From: Microvirga massiliensis
GTDB lineage: Bacteria > Pseudomonadota > Alphaproteobacteria > Rhizobiales > Beijerinckiaceae
Length of the DNA stretch: 33,194 nt
Assembly: GCF_001006805.1 (NCBI RefSeq)
Contig: NZ_LN811364.1
Span: 163,323-196,516, forward strand
Reading direction: 5' to 3'
Both the position numbers and the translations under genes were made by a program. Positions 1 to 8,576 of the stretch are shown piece after piece; within the stretch, counting starts at the first letter, position 1; each line of letters begins with the position of its first letter. The notes under the pieces are model-generated. The model saw only the letters and a program-made list of their open reading frames with translations. It searched no databases and was not told the DNA's origin.

Positions 1-272
1 GTTAAGGGTCGCACTGTGGCTGTAAGTCCGGCAAGCGGCGGAGCATCCGCTCGATGCGGCTGCAAGTAAGCTCGGTAGCCTTCCGCGGAACGGCACGTGA
101 TGGAATCCGGCACCATTGGCATTTCGCGCTCCGTCCAGGCATATGCTCCGGCCACGGGATGGTCCGCAGTGGGTCAAACTGTGACTTCGAGCGGAGGGAA
201 TAAAGGTCACCTTACCGCTTAAATGCGGAAGTTCGACCAACTTCAGCTTCGTGCCAATTGCAAACCTTCACC

Positions 273-2468
273 TCAGTCTTGCTGGGGCGTGCTGGCAAAG
301 TTGTCCATGCTGATTCGCTTGGTCAGTGGCAGCTCGATCGTGCAGTGAAGGCCGTCTGGCTCAAACGCCTGCACGGTCTTGGCCTTCAGCTCATAGGTGA
401 GGGTTCGCTCCAGAAGATATGCGCCGAAGCCCTGCTGTCTTTGCTTGGCTACCGGCTCTCCCATACCACTCTCTTTCCACTCGAAGACGAGCCGGGGCGC
501 TTCTCCGCCGTTCTGGACCTGCCAAGTGATCCGGATGCGCCCGTGCGGTCGCGAAAGGGAGCCGTACTTCAGGGCGTTCGTCGCCAGCTCGTGAACCGCG
601 AGCCCGAAGGTCTCGGCAGCCTTGGGCTGCAACCGCACCGAGGGACCGACCATCCGCACCTGCTCGCCCTCGTGCGCCGCGCACGCGAGAAGCTCGTCGG
701 CCACAAGCTGGGTGAGATCCAGGCCCGCACCGGGATCGCGGGCCACCGCGGTTTGCACGCGGGCGAACGCGTTGATGCGCCCGTCGAGGTGCATGGCGTA
801 GTCCTCCACGGACTTGCTCGTCTGTGCCGTGCGCCGGATGATGGAGCGGATCACGGACAGCGTGTTGCGCACTCGATGCTGCAATTCGGCCAGAAGCAGC
901 TTGGCCCGCCCTTCGCTCTCCCGCAGCGACTGCGTCAGCAACTGTGCGGCGATCGCATCACTTGCCTGGCGGGCATAGATGTCGGTGAACCTGAGTTCGC
1001 GTTCTGACAAGCGGTGTGGCTGGCGGAAATGGGTCGAGAGCATCCCCAGCGGTGTGCCGGCGGGCGTGAACAGCGGCGTCGACTGGACGGCCCGGTAGCC
1101 AGCCTCGCGGGCCGCCGTCAGACTGGCAGCATAAGCGGGCTCCTGCTCGACATCCTCGATCATCACCCGCTCCTGGCGGGCCAGCGCCATGCCGCAGGCC
1201 GAGCCCTCCTCGGAGCTGACTTCGGCAAAGCGGTCGAGAAACGGCTCCTGGAAGCCGCGCTGGACGGCCAGGCGCAGCGTCCGGGTCTTCTCGTCATAGA
1301 GCTGGATGTTGCCGAAGTCGGCCCCGTGCAGTTCGATTGTGGCGTCCAGGATTGCATCGAGCACCACCTGGAGTCCGGCCCCGTCGACCACTTGCCGGCT
1401 CACGTCGTGCAGCCGTGTCATCGCCTTGAGCTCGGCCGCGAGCGCCTGTTCGACCTGCTTGCGGGCGGTGATGTCGAGCACGAACTCGAAGATGGTGCCA
1501 TCCGGCAGCAACTTCGCCGCGAACAGCCCGCACCAGCGCGAGCCATCCTTGCGCAGATACTCCTTCTCGTACGGCGTGGTCTGGCCGGTCGTTTTCAGCT
1601 CCGCAACGGCCTTCTCGGAAGCCTCCATCCATTCCGGCGGGGTGAGCTCCTGCCAAGTGAGACGCCCCGCCTCCAGGTCCGCGCGGCTATAGCCACCCAT
1701 CGCCAGGAACGCGTTGTTCGCATCGATGATCCGGCCCTCCAGGTCGAGGTAGATGACGCCGACCGTTTCGATCTCCAGTGCCGCCCGCAGGCGCGCCTCG
1801 CTTTTCTGCACGCTTTCGTGAGCATCGGCGAGCGCACGGGTGCGTTCCTGAACCCGCTGCTCCAGCGCCTCGCGCCCGGTCTTGGCCTCATGCAGCGCAG
1901 TGGTCATCTGGTGGGCCGCCGCGGCAAAGCGGGCGAGGCTTTGCAGCAGGCGGGCATCTTCCGCATCGAACCGCCCGTCGGGCGTGTGCTGGATGGCCCA
2001 GAGCGCGCCGACGGCCTCTCCCTTCACGTGCCAAGGGGCCACTAAGCTCTCGAAGATGCGTGGCTCCGCGTCTCGCAATCCTGGGAAGAACCGGGCTGCT
2101 TCCCGGAACAGGAGCATGCTGTCACGGGCGATGACCACTCCGCAGAGGTTGGCCTCCCGCGGGACGGTCCCGCCGAGATAGCCCGCGAGTCCGCCGACAA
2201 TCGCCTGCCAGCGAAACAGGCCGTTCTCCCCGCCGGGTTCGAGAAGGCTGATGCCGGCGGAGTCTGCATGGCACAGTTCCATCGCGAGCTCGGCGCACTT
2301 CTGGAATACGCCGCCCGGGTTGATGGCCGTCTCCTGTGCCAGGGCCGCCAGCGCCTTGGCCTCGGCCGCGTGGTCCGGCGGCCGGGACGGCCGGCGGGCC
2401 AGTTCCGCCGTAACGAGGACATCATCGACTGCTTCCGCAAGGCCATTTGGGTCGTCAGCGGTGGTCAT
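273..2468 (-). CDS. GAF-PAS-GAF sensor histidine kinase, HWE family
   Basis: A 731-residue cytoplasmic sensor kinase with no membrane segment. Visible domains: GAF about residues 45-190, a short coiled linker to 225, PAS about 225-340 ending in a typical PAC segment, a second GAF about 360-510, then the kinase core. The phospho-acceptor His is H531 in ELQHRVRN. The N box is HELATNALKYG (626-636), and FEWKE (662-666) followed by a GFGAYLL stretch marks the HWE/HisKA_2 subfamily rather than classical HisKA. A strong Shine-Dalgarno (AAGGAGG) precedes the ATG at 2468. The gene runs in the same direction as the Crp/Fnr gene 51 bases upstream and close to a single-domain response regulator, so a local phosphorelay is plausible but inferred. 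The ligand sensed is not readable. A long plus-strand ORF opposite it is a shadow. Confidence 0.93.
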   Translation of the reverse strand: MTTADDPNGLAEAVDDVLVTAELARRPSRPPDHAAEAKALAALAQETAINPGGVFQKCAELAMELCHADSAGISLLEPGGENGLFRWQAIVGGLAGYLGGTVPREANLCGVVIARDSMLLFREAARFFPGLRDAEPRIFESLVAPWHVKGEAVGALWAIQHTPDGRFDAEDARLLQSLARFAAAAHQMTTALHEAKTGREALEQRVQERTRALADAHESVQKSEARLRAALEIETVGVIYLDLEGRIIDANNAFLAMGGYSRADLEAGRLTWQELTPPEWMEASEKAVAELKTTGQTTPYEKEYLRKDGSRWCGLFAAKLLPDGTIFEFVLDITARKQVEQALAAELKAMTRLHDVSRQVVDGAGLQVVLDAILDATIELHGADFGNIQLYDEKTRTLRLAVQRGFQEPFLDRFAEVSSEEGSACGMALARQERVMIEDVEQEPAYAASLTAAREAGYRAVQSTPLFTPAGTPLGMLSTHFRQPHRLSERELRFTDIYARQASDAIAAQLLTQSLRESEGRAKLLLAELQHRVRNTLSVIRSIIRRTAQTSKSVEDYAMHLDGRINAFARVQTAVARDPGAGLDLTQLVADELLACAAHEGEQVRMVGPSVRLQPKAAETFGLAVHELATNALKYGSLSRPHGRIRITWQVQNGGEAPRLVFEWKESGMGEPVAKQRQQGFGAYLLERTLTYELKAKTVQAFEPDGLHCTIELPLTKRISMDNFASTPQQD

Positions 2469-2519
2469 GCTGACCTCCTTATTGGCGAGCAGGCCCTCGA
2501 AGAAGAGAGGTGTCTCGCC

Positions 2520-3305
2520 CTATGGTTGCGGGCCGCCGAATAGGTCATCCGTTGCCCGGAGGGGCGCCGCCGCACTGTCCAAAGCTCTCCCAGCCTCGCT
2601 GAGATGCAGGTAGTTGGGCTTGAACAGGGACGCCCTCATCAGCGCCTCCAGATCCGGGATTGTCAGAGCTTTGCCCTTGAGCACGATGAGATCGGCGGCC
2701 CTCAGGTCCCGGAGCATGCGGTTGACATGCACCGTCGAGAGCCCGATCGCCTCGCCCAAATCAGCCTGGGTGACCGACAATTCGCAGCTATCGCCGTTTG
2801 TCAGGCCGACGCCTCTCAAGCGCAGGAACAGCTCGCACAGGAGGTGACCCAGTCGTTCGAAAGCGGTGCGTTGGCCCAGGTTCACCGCCCATTCGCGCTC
2901 GATCGATGCATCGACCAGGGTCCCCCACCACAGTGCTTGGGCGATACAAAGATGGTTGAGCGTGAGATCCTCGAATACGGGCTGCGGGATCTCGGCCATC
3001 CGCACCGCCGTGAGGGTGCCAACCGAATGGTCCATCTCGCGCAGGATGAAGATGTTCTGGTCGTATAGGTCGCCCGGGACCAGAAAGGCCATGATGGAGC
3101 GCCGCCCGTCCTCGAGTTCCTTGTAGCGGCAAGCCCAGCCCGAGAGGATCACGTTGATCTGGGTGGGCTCGTCGCCCTCGCGAATGATATCTTCGCGAGG
3201 CCTGAGCACCCGGATGCGCTCTGCTGTAATCTGCTCCAGTATACGTTTGTCCTCGGCTGAGAGCCTTCTGAACTGCTCCAATTTGCAGATGAGAGGGTTG
3301 GCCAT
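2520..3305 (-). CDS. Crp/Fnr-family transcriptional regulator
   Basis: A 261-residue regulator. The N-terminal cyclic-nucleotide-binding beta-roll covers about residues 15-130 (REGDEPTQINVILSGWACRYK is typical of the fold). The C-terminal Crp-type winged helix covers about 150-225, with recognition helix region QADLGEAIGLSTVHVNRMLRDL. There is no Fnr-type N-terminal cysteine cluster, so an oxygen-sensing Fe-S role is unlikely. The start at 3305 is chosen because the homologous domain begins there; the frame stays open to 3419. This subclass often sits next to HWE kinases in Hyphomicrobiales. The effector is unknown. Confidence 0.9.
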   Translation of the reverse strand: MANPLICKLEQFRRLSAEDKRILEQITAERIRVLRPREDIIREGDEPTQINVILSGWACRYKELEDGRRSIMAFLVPGDLYDQNIFILREMDHSVGTLTAVRMAEIPQPVFEDLTLNHLCIAQALWWGTLVDASIEREWAVNLGQRTAFERLGHLLCELFLRLRGVGLTNGDSCELSVTQADLGEAIGLSTVHVNRMLRDLRAADLIVLKGKALTIPDLEALMRASLFKPNYLHLSEAGRALDSAAAPLRATDDLFGGPQP

Positions 3306-3439
3306 GGCGGCCCCCACGATGTGGACCTGATAGACTAACGCGCCGCGATCCAAACAGACGCACTTTGTGCTATGCTCTTGGTGCGCTGGCTCGTCGACCT
3401 CCATCTGACAGACGCCCATCGGGCAAGGAGGGGTCCCTC

Positions 3440-3826
3440 ATGGTAGGCGCCCTTCCCCAGCAGGGCCTGACGGGATGCCGCGTTCTCATCGTCGAGGATG
3501 AATCCTTCCTTGCCGACGATCTCGCCCAGGCCGTGGCCGAGCTCGGGGCCGAGGTAATCGGCCCGGTGCCGACCCGCGACGAGGCGTTGGCCCTTCTGGC
3601 CACGGGGGCCAAGATCGACCTAGCGGTGCTCGACATCAATTTGGAGAACGAAGCCGTCTTTCCTGTCGCGGATGTTTTGACCGCGCAGGGGGTGCCGTTC
3701 CTGTTCGCGACTGGCTACAGCCCGGCCTCGTTGCCCGCTCAGTATCAGCATGTGTCCTGGTGGGTGAAGCCGTTCGACCCGCAGACTCTCGCGCACGCTT
3801 TGTCGAAGCTCATGCGCAATCGGTGA
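3440..3826 (+). CDS. single-domain response regulator (REC only)
   Basis: A 128-residue receiver domain with no output domain. Acidic pair E19-D20 (VEDE), phospho-acceptor D65 in AVLDINL, T91 in ATGY and K110 in WVKPF are all present, so it should be phosphorylatable. The start at 3440 has a strong Shine-Dalgarno (AAGGAGG). It is divergent from the Crp/Fnr gene; the intervening 134 bases must hold both promoters. It may act as the phosphate shuttle for the neighbouring HWE kinase (inference from position and from similar gene pairs). Confidence 0.92.
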   Translation: MVGALPQQGLTGCRVLIVEDESFLADDLAQAVAELGAEVIGPVPTRDEALALLATGAKIDLAVLDINLENEAVFPVADVLTAQGVPFLFATGYSPASLPAQYQHVSWWVKPFDPQTLAHALSKLMRNR

Positions 3827-4176
3827 GCTTGGCTCAGGGTCAGAGTGCTGCGCGTGCACTACAGTTACTGGATTAAAAGGCTACTCGAGCAAGAGGCTCA
3901 AATTGAGCGTGGTATGGCGTCGGCTGCCTGTCTGCCATGAAGTGCTTGGATGATCGGCTGTGGGTCATAATAGGCTCTTGCAGGGCGCACCCGAAGGTCC
4001 GCTTCCGAACCACCTGCGGATGCTGAATTCATGTCAGCCACCGCGTGTGGACCAAAGACACACGAACACAATAGCGGTTGGCTGGACCCGAAACCGGAGC
4101 ACCGCAACAGTTGCTACCTATTGGCTGCCTGGAGTTCCGGACCGCATCCGCGATCGGCACTAACTCTTTGATTTCA
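3827..4176. other. gene-free stretch before the island border
   Basis: About 350 bases with only short, opposed, low-quality ORFs, none with a convincing start or recognisable product. I see no gene here. It is the last backbone sequence before the tRNA-derived attachment site. Confidence 0.5.
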
Positions 4177-4222
4177 TGGTGGGTGTACAAAGACTCGAAC
4201 CTTGGACCCGCTGATTAAGAGT
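4177..4222 (-). other. attachment site: 3' half of tRNA-Lys(CUU)
   Basis: Read on the minus strand this is the 3' part of a tRNA: anticodon loop CTCTTAA (anticodon CUU), variable loop, T arm with GTTCGAGT, acceptor strand TACACCC, discriminator A and CCA. The sequence leaves tRNA identity immediately 5' of the anticodon stem (beyond 4222), so the gene is not complete and the 5' half is absent. One T-stem base differs from the usual (G.U pair). A tRNA 3' fragment next to an integrase is the standard signature of an island border. The orientation predicts the complete tRNA-Lys at the far (right) end of the island, beyond this window. Confidence 0.8.
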
Positions 4223-4285
4223 AAGCGACGCAAGAATAACGCGCCTGACCGATTCCTATCAGTGTTCGCTGCCATTCCCTTGTGG

Positions 4286-4377
4286 ATCACAGGCTTTTTG
4301 TGATTTCCGGCTCTCAGTCTCGCCCATACGATATCAGCCTATAACGGGCTCCTTTCGTAACCTGAGCGTAACCTGAG
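4286..4377. promoter_or_regulatory. integrase upstream region with hairpin and tandem 11-mer
   Basis: Two elements lie between the attachment site and the integrase start. ATCACA (4286-4291) and TGTGAT (4299-4304) form an inverted repeat. The 11-mer CGTAACCTGAG occurs twice head to tail at 4356-4366 and 4367-4377, ending 3 bases before the ATG. No purine-rich Shine-Dalgarno precedes the start, so the repeat covers the initiation region. A protein bound here could control integrase synthesis, or the repeats could be integrase arm sites; both are inference. Confidence 0.45.
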
Positions 4378-4380
4378 ACC

Positions 4381-5724
4381 ATGCCAAAACTCCGCCTCAC
4401 CGCAGCGGCTGTTGACCGCTTCCAGCCACCCGCCAAGGGACAAGTCGAGTACTACGATGCTCACCTGCCCGCATTCGGACTCCGAGTATCATACTCCGGC
4501 GCAAAGGCTTGGTTCGTGATGACACGGATCAACGGGAAGCTCACACGCCTCACTCTAGGACGCTACCCTGCCCTATCGCTTGCTGAGGCTCGCGAAAAGG
4601 CGCGGCAGGTAATCGAGAACGCGAAAGCTGGGGGCGACCCCCGCCGTCTTGAGGCTGAAGAGCGGCGGCGCAAGGCCAAAGAGCAACAGACCACCTTTCG
4701 GGGAACCGCCGCTCTTTTCATGGAGCGCTATGTCGAACGGGAACTGCGGCCCAACACCGCTCGGGAGTATCGCCGCATCCTGCAGGGCTCAGACACTGCT
4801 GCATGGCGTGACCGCCCAATTAGCTCGATTAGCAAAGATGACGTGGTGGACCTGTTACATCGGATCGAGGAGCGCGGTTCGCCGGCCGCCGCAAACCGCG
4901 CTCTGGCCTACCTCGGCAAGTTTTTCAACTGGTCGCTCGAGCAGGATCTAATCACGGTAAGCCCGACCGCGAAAGTCCGCGCGCTGTCGTCCGGTAAATC
5001 CCGAGAGCGGGTACTCACACCAGAGGAGCTTGCTTGGTTGTGGTGCACACTTAACGGCTACCCAGGGTTGTTCGGAGGACTGTTCAAAGTTCTGCTACTT
5101 ACCGGCCAGCGTCGGAGTGAGGTCGCTGGCATGCGCTGGGATGAGTTGCGGAGCCTCAATACGAGCGAGGCTGTCTGGCATCTTCCTCCGGAGCGCACGA
5201 AAAATGCTCAGTCGCATCTCGTTCCACTTGCACCTGCTGTGCGGACCATTCTACAGATGCTGCCGCGCACCGGACCTCTAGTGTTCTCGACAACGAGCAA
5301 AACCGCGGTTTCGGGGTTCAGCAAGGCCAAACGCCAACTCGATCTCCGAATCGCGCAACTCCGATCCGACGAACATCTGGCTTCTCTCTTACCATGGACG
5401 CTGCACGACCTGCGTCGAACAATGGTAACAACAATGAACGAGCGCCTCAGCGTGCCTCCGCACGTGGTCGAGGCAGTGGTAAATCATATTAGCGGTCCAG
5501 CAAAGCGCGGCGTAGCGGGCGTGTACAATCGAGCGATTTACCTGAACGAGCGTAGAAATGCCCTGAACCACTGGGCAGACTACGTTACACGACTAGTGTG
5601 CGACAATCACGCTAGCGACAGTATGGCGCTACAGTTTGCACAAGGGTTGGCCCAACAAGAACAAATACCTTCCCGCCCAGCACGACTGATTGCCGCTATG
5701 CCTGAAGTTCATCTCCAGAGCTAG
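4381..5724 (+). CDS. P4-type tyrosine-recombinase integrase
   Basis: A 447-residue integrase. The N-terminal DUF4102 arm-binding domain spans about residues 1-90 (GLRVSYSGAKAWFV, TLGRYPALSLAEAR), a SAM-like core-binding domain about 105-205, and the catalytic domain 210-400. The catalytic set is visible: R244 (TGQRRSEV), H342-x2-R345 (HDLRR), H369 (VNHISG) and nucleophile Y382 (VYNRA). It lies 158 bases from the tRNA-Lys fragment and reads away from it, as expected for the enzyme that integrated this island at the tRNA 3' end. The gene is intact, so excision may still be possible if the right attachment site survives. Confidence 0.95.
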   Translation: MPKLRLTAAAVDRFQPPAKGQVEYYDAHLPAFGLRVSYSGAKAWFVMTRINGKLTRLTLGRYPALSLAEAREKARQVIENAKAGGDPRRLEAEERRRKAKEQQTTFRGTAALFMERYVERELRPNTAREYRRILQGSDTAAWRDRPISSISKDDVVDLLHRIEERGSPAAANRALAYLGKFFNWSLEQDLITVSPTAKVRALSSGKSRERVLTPEELAWLWCTLNGYPGLFGGLFKVLLLTGQRRSEVAGMRWDELRSLNTSEAVWHLPPERTKNAQSHLVPLAPAVRTILQMLPRTGPLVFSTTSKTAVSGFSKAKRQLDLRIAQLRSDEHLASLLPWTLHDLRRTMVTTMNERLSVPPHVVEAVVNHISGPAKRGVAGVYNRAIYLNERRNALNHWADYVTRLVCDNHASDSMALQFAQGLAQQEQIPSRPARLIAAMPEVHLQS

Positions 5725-5727
5725 AAA

Positions 5728-6285
5728 ATGACAACCAGAAAAAGGGATGGAGGATGCTTTGCAGCTTTGAAGCGACAATGGGAGTGCAGCGGGCTGAGGG
5801 GACCAAGCGTGCTTCATCCTCGAATCCAGCACCACACGACTAGCTCTGAATTCCTCAAAGAGCTTGGTTTCCTTCATGAACTTACTAAGGACGAGCGTTT
5901 TATGGACACTGTCCGTGCTGTTGCTGAGTATGGATTGATCGATGAGGACGGAAATTGGCGCCGCGATCCAGCAACAAACGTCTTACCTCCTCCTGAGTTC
6001 CAACAACTCAAGGACCGTATATTCTTCATGGTGCAGTCCGCAATTCGGAGAGGCATGAGCTTGCGAATGGCTTGCGCTGAATGCGTTGTCAAACAGCGCA
6101 TTTCCGGCCACAGCTTCGAGGCAGTTTGCAAGGACGTAGAGCGGATTTACAGGACATACGTGGAGGCTGGCGAAACGCTGATCAGCGTGGGTTCCCGGAT
6201 CATGTCTCGCGTAGAAGACAACTGGCCAGATCAATTACCAGACAGCTACGTGGCGTGGCGACGATCCGGTGGCTCGCTTCCATGA
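5728..6285 (+). CDS. hypothetical island protein
   Basis: A 185-residue ORF starting 4 bases after the integrase stop and so probably co-transcribed with it. From about residue 40 the sequence looks like a soluble, mostly helical protein (KELGFLHELTKDERFMDTVRAV; MSLRMACAECVV). The first 30 residues are poor and the true start may be an internal codon. No family recognised. Base composition is lower in GC than the flanking backbone, as in the integrase, consistent with both being island genes. Confidence 0.6.
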   Translation: MTTRKRDGGCFAALKRQWECSGLRGPSVLHPRIQHHTTSSEFLKELGFLHELTKDERFMDTVRAVAEYGLIDEDGNWRRDPATNVLPPPEFQQLKDRIFFMVQSAIRRGMSLRMACAECVVKQRISGHSFEAVCKDVERIYRTYVEAGETLISVGSRIMSRVEDNWPDQLPDSYVAWRRSGGSLP

Positions 6286-6349
6286 TGACGAGTGGTATTA
6301 ATGATCTTTACGAAAGCGGTGTAACATCGGGCGATGTCAATCCTCGTGA

Positions 6350-7379
6350 GGTGAGCGCGATGGGTGGCAACGTTTGGCGACTCTCGCAGTTGAGCCGGAG
6401 CAGATGGAGGAGCGTCGCCTGGCGGCCGCGCGGCTGTTGCGGCCAGGACGGCTCTCGCAACCCGAGATCGCCCGGCAGCTGGGGGTCAGCCGCGCCAGTG
6501 TCTGCCGCTGGTCCAGCAGGGCCGGCGCGGCCTGAAGGTCCAGCCCATCCCGGGACGAACGCCGCGGCTCGATGAGAAGGCCTGGGCCCGGCTGGGGCGG
6601 CTCCTGGACCGCGGCGCGGTGGCGGCCGGTTTTGCCAGCGAGCGCTGGACCCTGAAGCGCATTGCGGCCCTGATTAAGCGCGAGTTCGGAGTGCGTTATC
6701 ATCCGCGCTACCTGGAGCGGCCCCTCAAGGCGCATGGCCTCTCGGTGCAGCGTCCCGCCACAAGGGCCCAGGAACGCGACGAACTCGTGATCGCGGTCTG
6801 GCCCAAGCGGGACTGGGTTGCTTTGAAAAGAAGGCGCGGCGGGAGCACCGGACTCTGCTCCTCTGGGACGAGACCGGCCACAGCTTCCGGATCCGGCCGG
6901 GCACGACTTGGGCGCGGCGCGGCCTGACCCCGGTGCTCCGGCGCGTGAGCCAGCGGCGGGCGGTCTCGAGTGTGGTGGTGGTCACGCCGGATGGGCGGCT
7001 TTACGCTCGCCACTTCCGCGCCAGCCTCTCGAGCGACGCCGTAATCTCGACCCTGCGCTATTTCCACCGCCGGATCGGCACGCCGCTGCTGGTGGTCTGG
7101 GACTGGCTCAACGCGCGCCGCTCGCAGGCGACAAGCGCCTTCGTGGCTTCACACGCGCAAGACTATGCGGTGGCCTACCTGCCGGCCTATGCCCCGGAGC
7201 TCAATCCCGAGGAGCAGTGCAATGCGCTCGTCAAGCGGGCCCTGGAGAACGCTCTGCCCCAGTCCGTCGCCGACCTGCATCGTCTGGCGCGCCGCGAGTT
7301 CGTCCGCCTGCAGAGCCAACCCGAGATGATCACCAGCTTCTTTCACCACGCAGTCCTCTCCGTCACAGGGCTTCCGTGA
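6350..7379 (+). pseudogene. IS630-family transposase, frameshifted remnant
   Basis: Pieces of one IS630-type transposase lie in three frames. The N-terminal HTH is at about 6359-6520 (LSQPEIARQLGVSRASVCRW). The next segment, about 6515-6822, is in a second frame (RLDEKAWARLGRLL, FASERWTLKRI). The DDE part, about 6825-7379, is in a third (LLLWDETGHSFR with the first Asp; WDWLNARRSQ; AYAPELNPEEQCN with the terminal Glu region). Frames break near 6515 and near 6822-6832. The usual second-Asp motif reads WDWLNARRS where DNxxxHR-type residues are expected. No clear terminal inverted repeats or TA duplication found. Non-functional as it stands unless the breaks are sequencing errors. Confidence 0.85.
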
Positions 7380-7974
7380 CGATCAGTAGCAGGATGAAAG
7401 GATCGACCTCGTTCCAAACCAGGTTGAGCGCATTGCTCGGGCAGAGAGACTAAAATGAAAGGAGGCGTGAGGGGACTCTGAGAGATCACCGCACTATAAG
7501 ATATGCCTTATTGCGACGTCATCCGCAGTCCACCATGATCTGTTCCACGCGCCGTAGACTCAAAACGTGAATGCCGCTAAGCGAGCGGCTCGTCGTTCGC
7601 GCCCTTTTGACTGTGTGAGCTTTAAGACGGGCAGAAGCTCGTCGGGTGATTTCCATCCATCGCAGTCTGAGCATGCAGTCGATACACAGGACCGCCCGAC
7701 TGCTGGCACGGTGTGACGTTAGGCCAGTCGGCTGAGAGAGTTTCGCCTGGCACATTTCTGAGGACATCCCAACGGTAACTACTCCGCCGTTACTCATCGG
7801 GGTTAGTAGAGGTCAAAATCAGTTCTTTCTGCTGGTCTCCTCGTCATCAGGATCAGCTGGATCGTCGCTGTCAAGCAGGATCGATTGGACAATCCGTCGG
7901 AGGCACTTGTCCAACGACAGCATGCGATAGCGTGTTTATTCAAGTGGTCACTTGTGACGAACACGGGTGACGAT
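7380..7974. other. gene-free stretch
   Basis: About 595 bases between the IS630 remnant and the HTH/recombinase module. A 92-codon minus-strand ORF at 7519-7797 has an atypical Arg/Ser/Met-rich composition and no recognisable domain; I do not call it. It probably contains the promoter of the following HTH gene, but no convincing promoter boxes were picked out. Confidence 0.4.
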
Positions 7975-8187
7975 ATGAGCAAGATCGAACGCTATCTGTC
8001 CCGCCGCGGGGTCAGGCAACGCTACGGCATTTCGAACATGACGCTCTGGCGATGGGAGCGCGACCCACGCTTGAACTTCCCGAAGGCAATCGAGATCAAT
8101 GGTCGGAAGTACTTCGCTGAGTACTTAATCGATATTTGGGAGCGCGAGCGTGCCCTTGCCGCTGCCAGCCGGGAGGCAGCGCAATGA
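7975..8187 (+). CDS. AlpA-like small DNA-binding protein
   Basis: A 70-residue protein made of one winged HTH: RRGVRQRYGISNMTLWRWERDPRLNFPK, then a strand with KYFAEYLIDIWERER. This is the AlpA/excisionase-type fold found as transcription or directionality factors of phages and islands. The frame is open further upstream, but the MSKIERYLS start fits the domain. The stop codon overlaps the next start (ATGA), so the two are translationally coupled. It is the first gene of a four-gene run leading into the recombinases and probably sets their expression or excision direction (inference). Confidence 0.8.
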   Translation: MSKIERYLSRRGVRQRYGISNMTLWRWERDPRLNFPKAIEINGRKYFAEYLIDIWERERALAAASREAAQ

Positions 8188-8417
8188 ATAAGACGGCCTG
8201 CAGGCCCTCCGACGAGTCGAAGCCCAACAGCCGATGCGTCTCTCGCGCAATGCGCATGCTCACCAGACATGAGCTTGCGGAGCGCTGGGGTTGCTCCGAA
8301 AGAACCATCGACCGTGTGATCGCTTCTGGTGATCTGCGGGCCCACCGAATTGGCCGGTCTATTCGCATTGCAGAGGAGGACGCCGAGGTTTTCCTCGCCC
8401 GCCGGCGCATCCGGTGA
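8184..8417 (+). CDS. excisionase-family HTH protein
   Basis: A 77-residue protein. The C-terminal half is a MerR/HTH_17 excisionase domain: MLTRHELAERWGCSERTIDRVIASGDLRAHRIG followed by IRIAEEDAEVFLA. The N-terminal 25 residues are unstructured. The ATG overlaps the previous stop. A role as recombination directionality factor for the two recombinases downstream is likely from context. Confidence 0.8.
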   Translation: MNKTACRPSDESKPNSRCVSRAMRMLTRHELAERWGCSERTIDRVIASGDLRAHRIGRSIRIAEEDAEVFLARRRIR

Positions 8418-8468
8418 CCCGTGAAAGGTGTCGTGGATTGTCGTGTCCCGGCAGTCACTTGCGCGGTA

Positions 8469-8576
8469 TCGGGAAGACTCACTCCCTGAAAACGTTCCAG
8501 TTTTTGCATGGTAGCCTTCCCGAATGTCGCCTCCTGTCCGCTCCTGTCTTCCCGAGACCAGTGCGGACCTTCCCGA
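8469..8576. repeat. cluster of CTTCCCGA sites before the recombinases
   Basis: The 8-mer CTTCCCGA occurs at 8516-8523, 8548-8555 and 8569-8576, and in inverted orientation (TCGGGAAG) at 8469-8476. Two of the direct copies extend to CCTTCCCGAA. They sit between the excisionase-type gene and the first recombinase, overlapping its possible start. This is the layout of protein-binding sites such as excisionase or recombinase arm sites. Confidence 0.6.

Noticed and set aside
258..2045. Plus-strand ORFs of 249 and 343 codons opposite the histidine kinase
   Set aside because: Antisense shadows; the minus strand carries complete GAF, PAS and kinase domains.
4177..4260. A complete tRNA-Lys gene
   Set aside because: The sequence departs from tRNA identity right after the anticodon stem; the D arm and 5' acceptor strand are missing.
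7519..7797. 92-codon minus-strand ORF in the gap before the AlpA-like gene
   Set aside because: No domain, no ribosome-binding site and atypical composition; likely chance.
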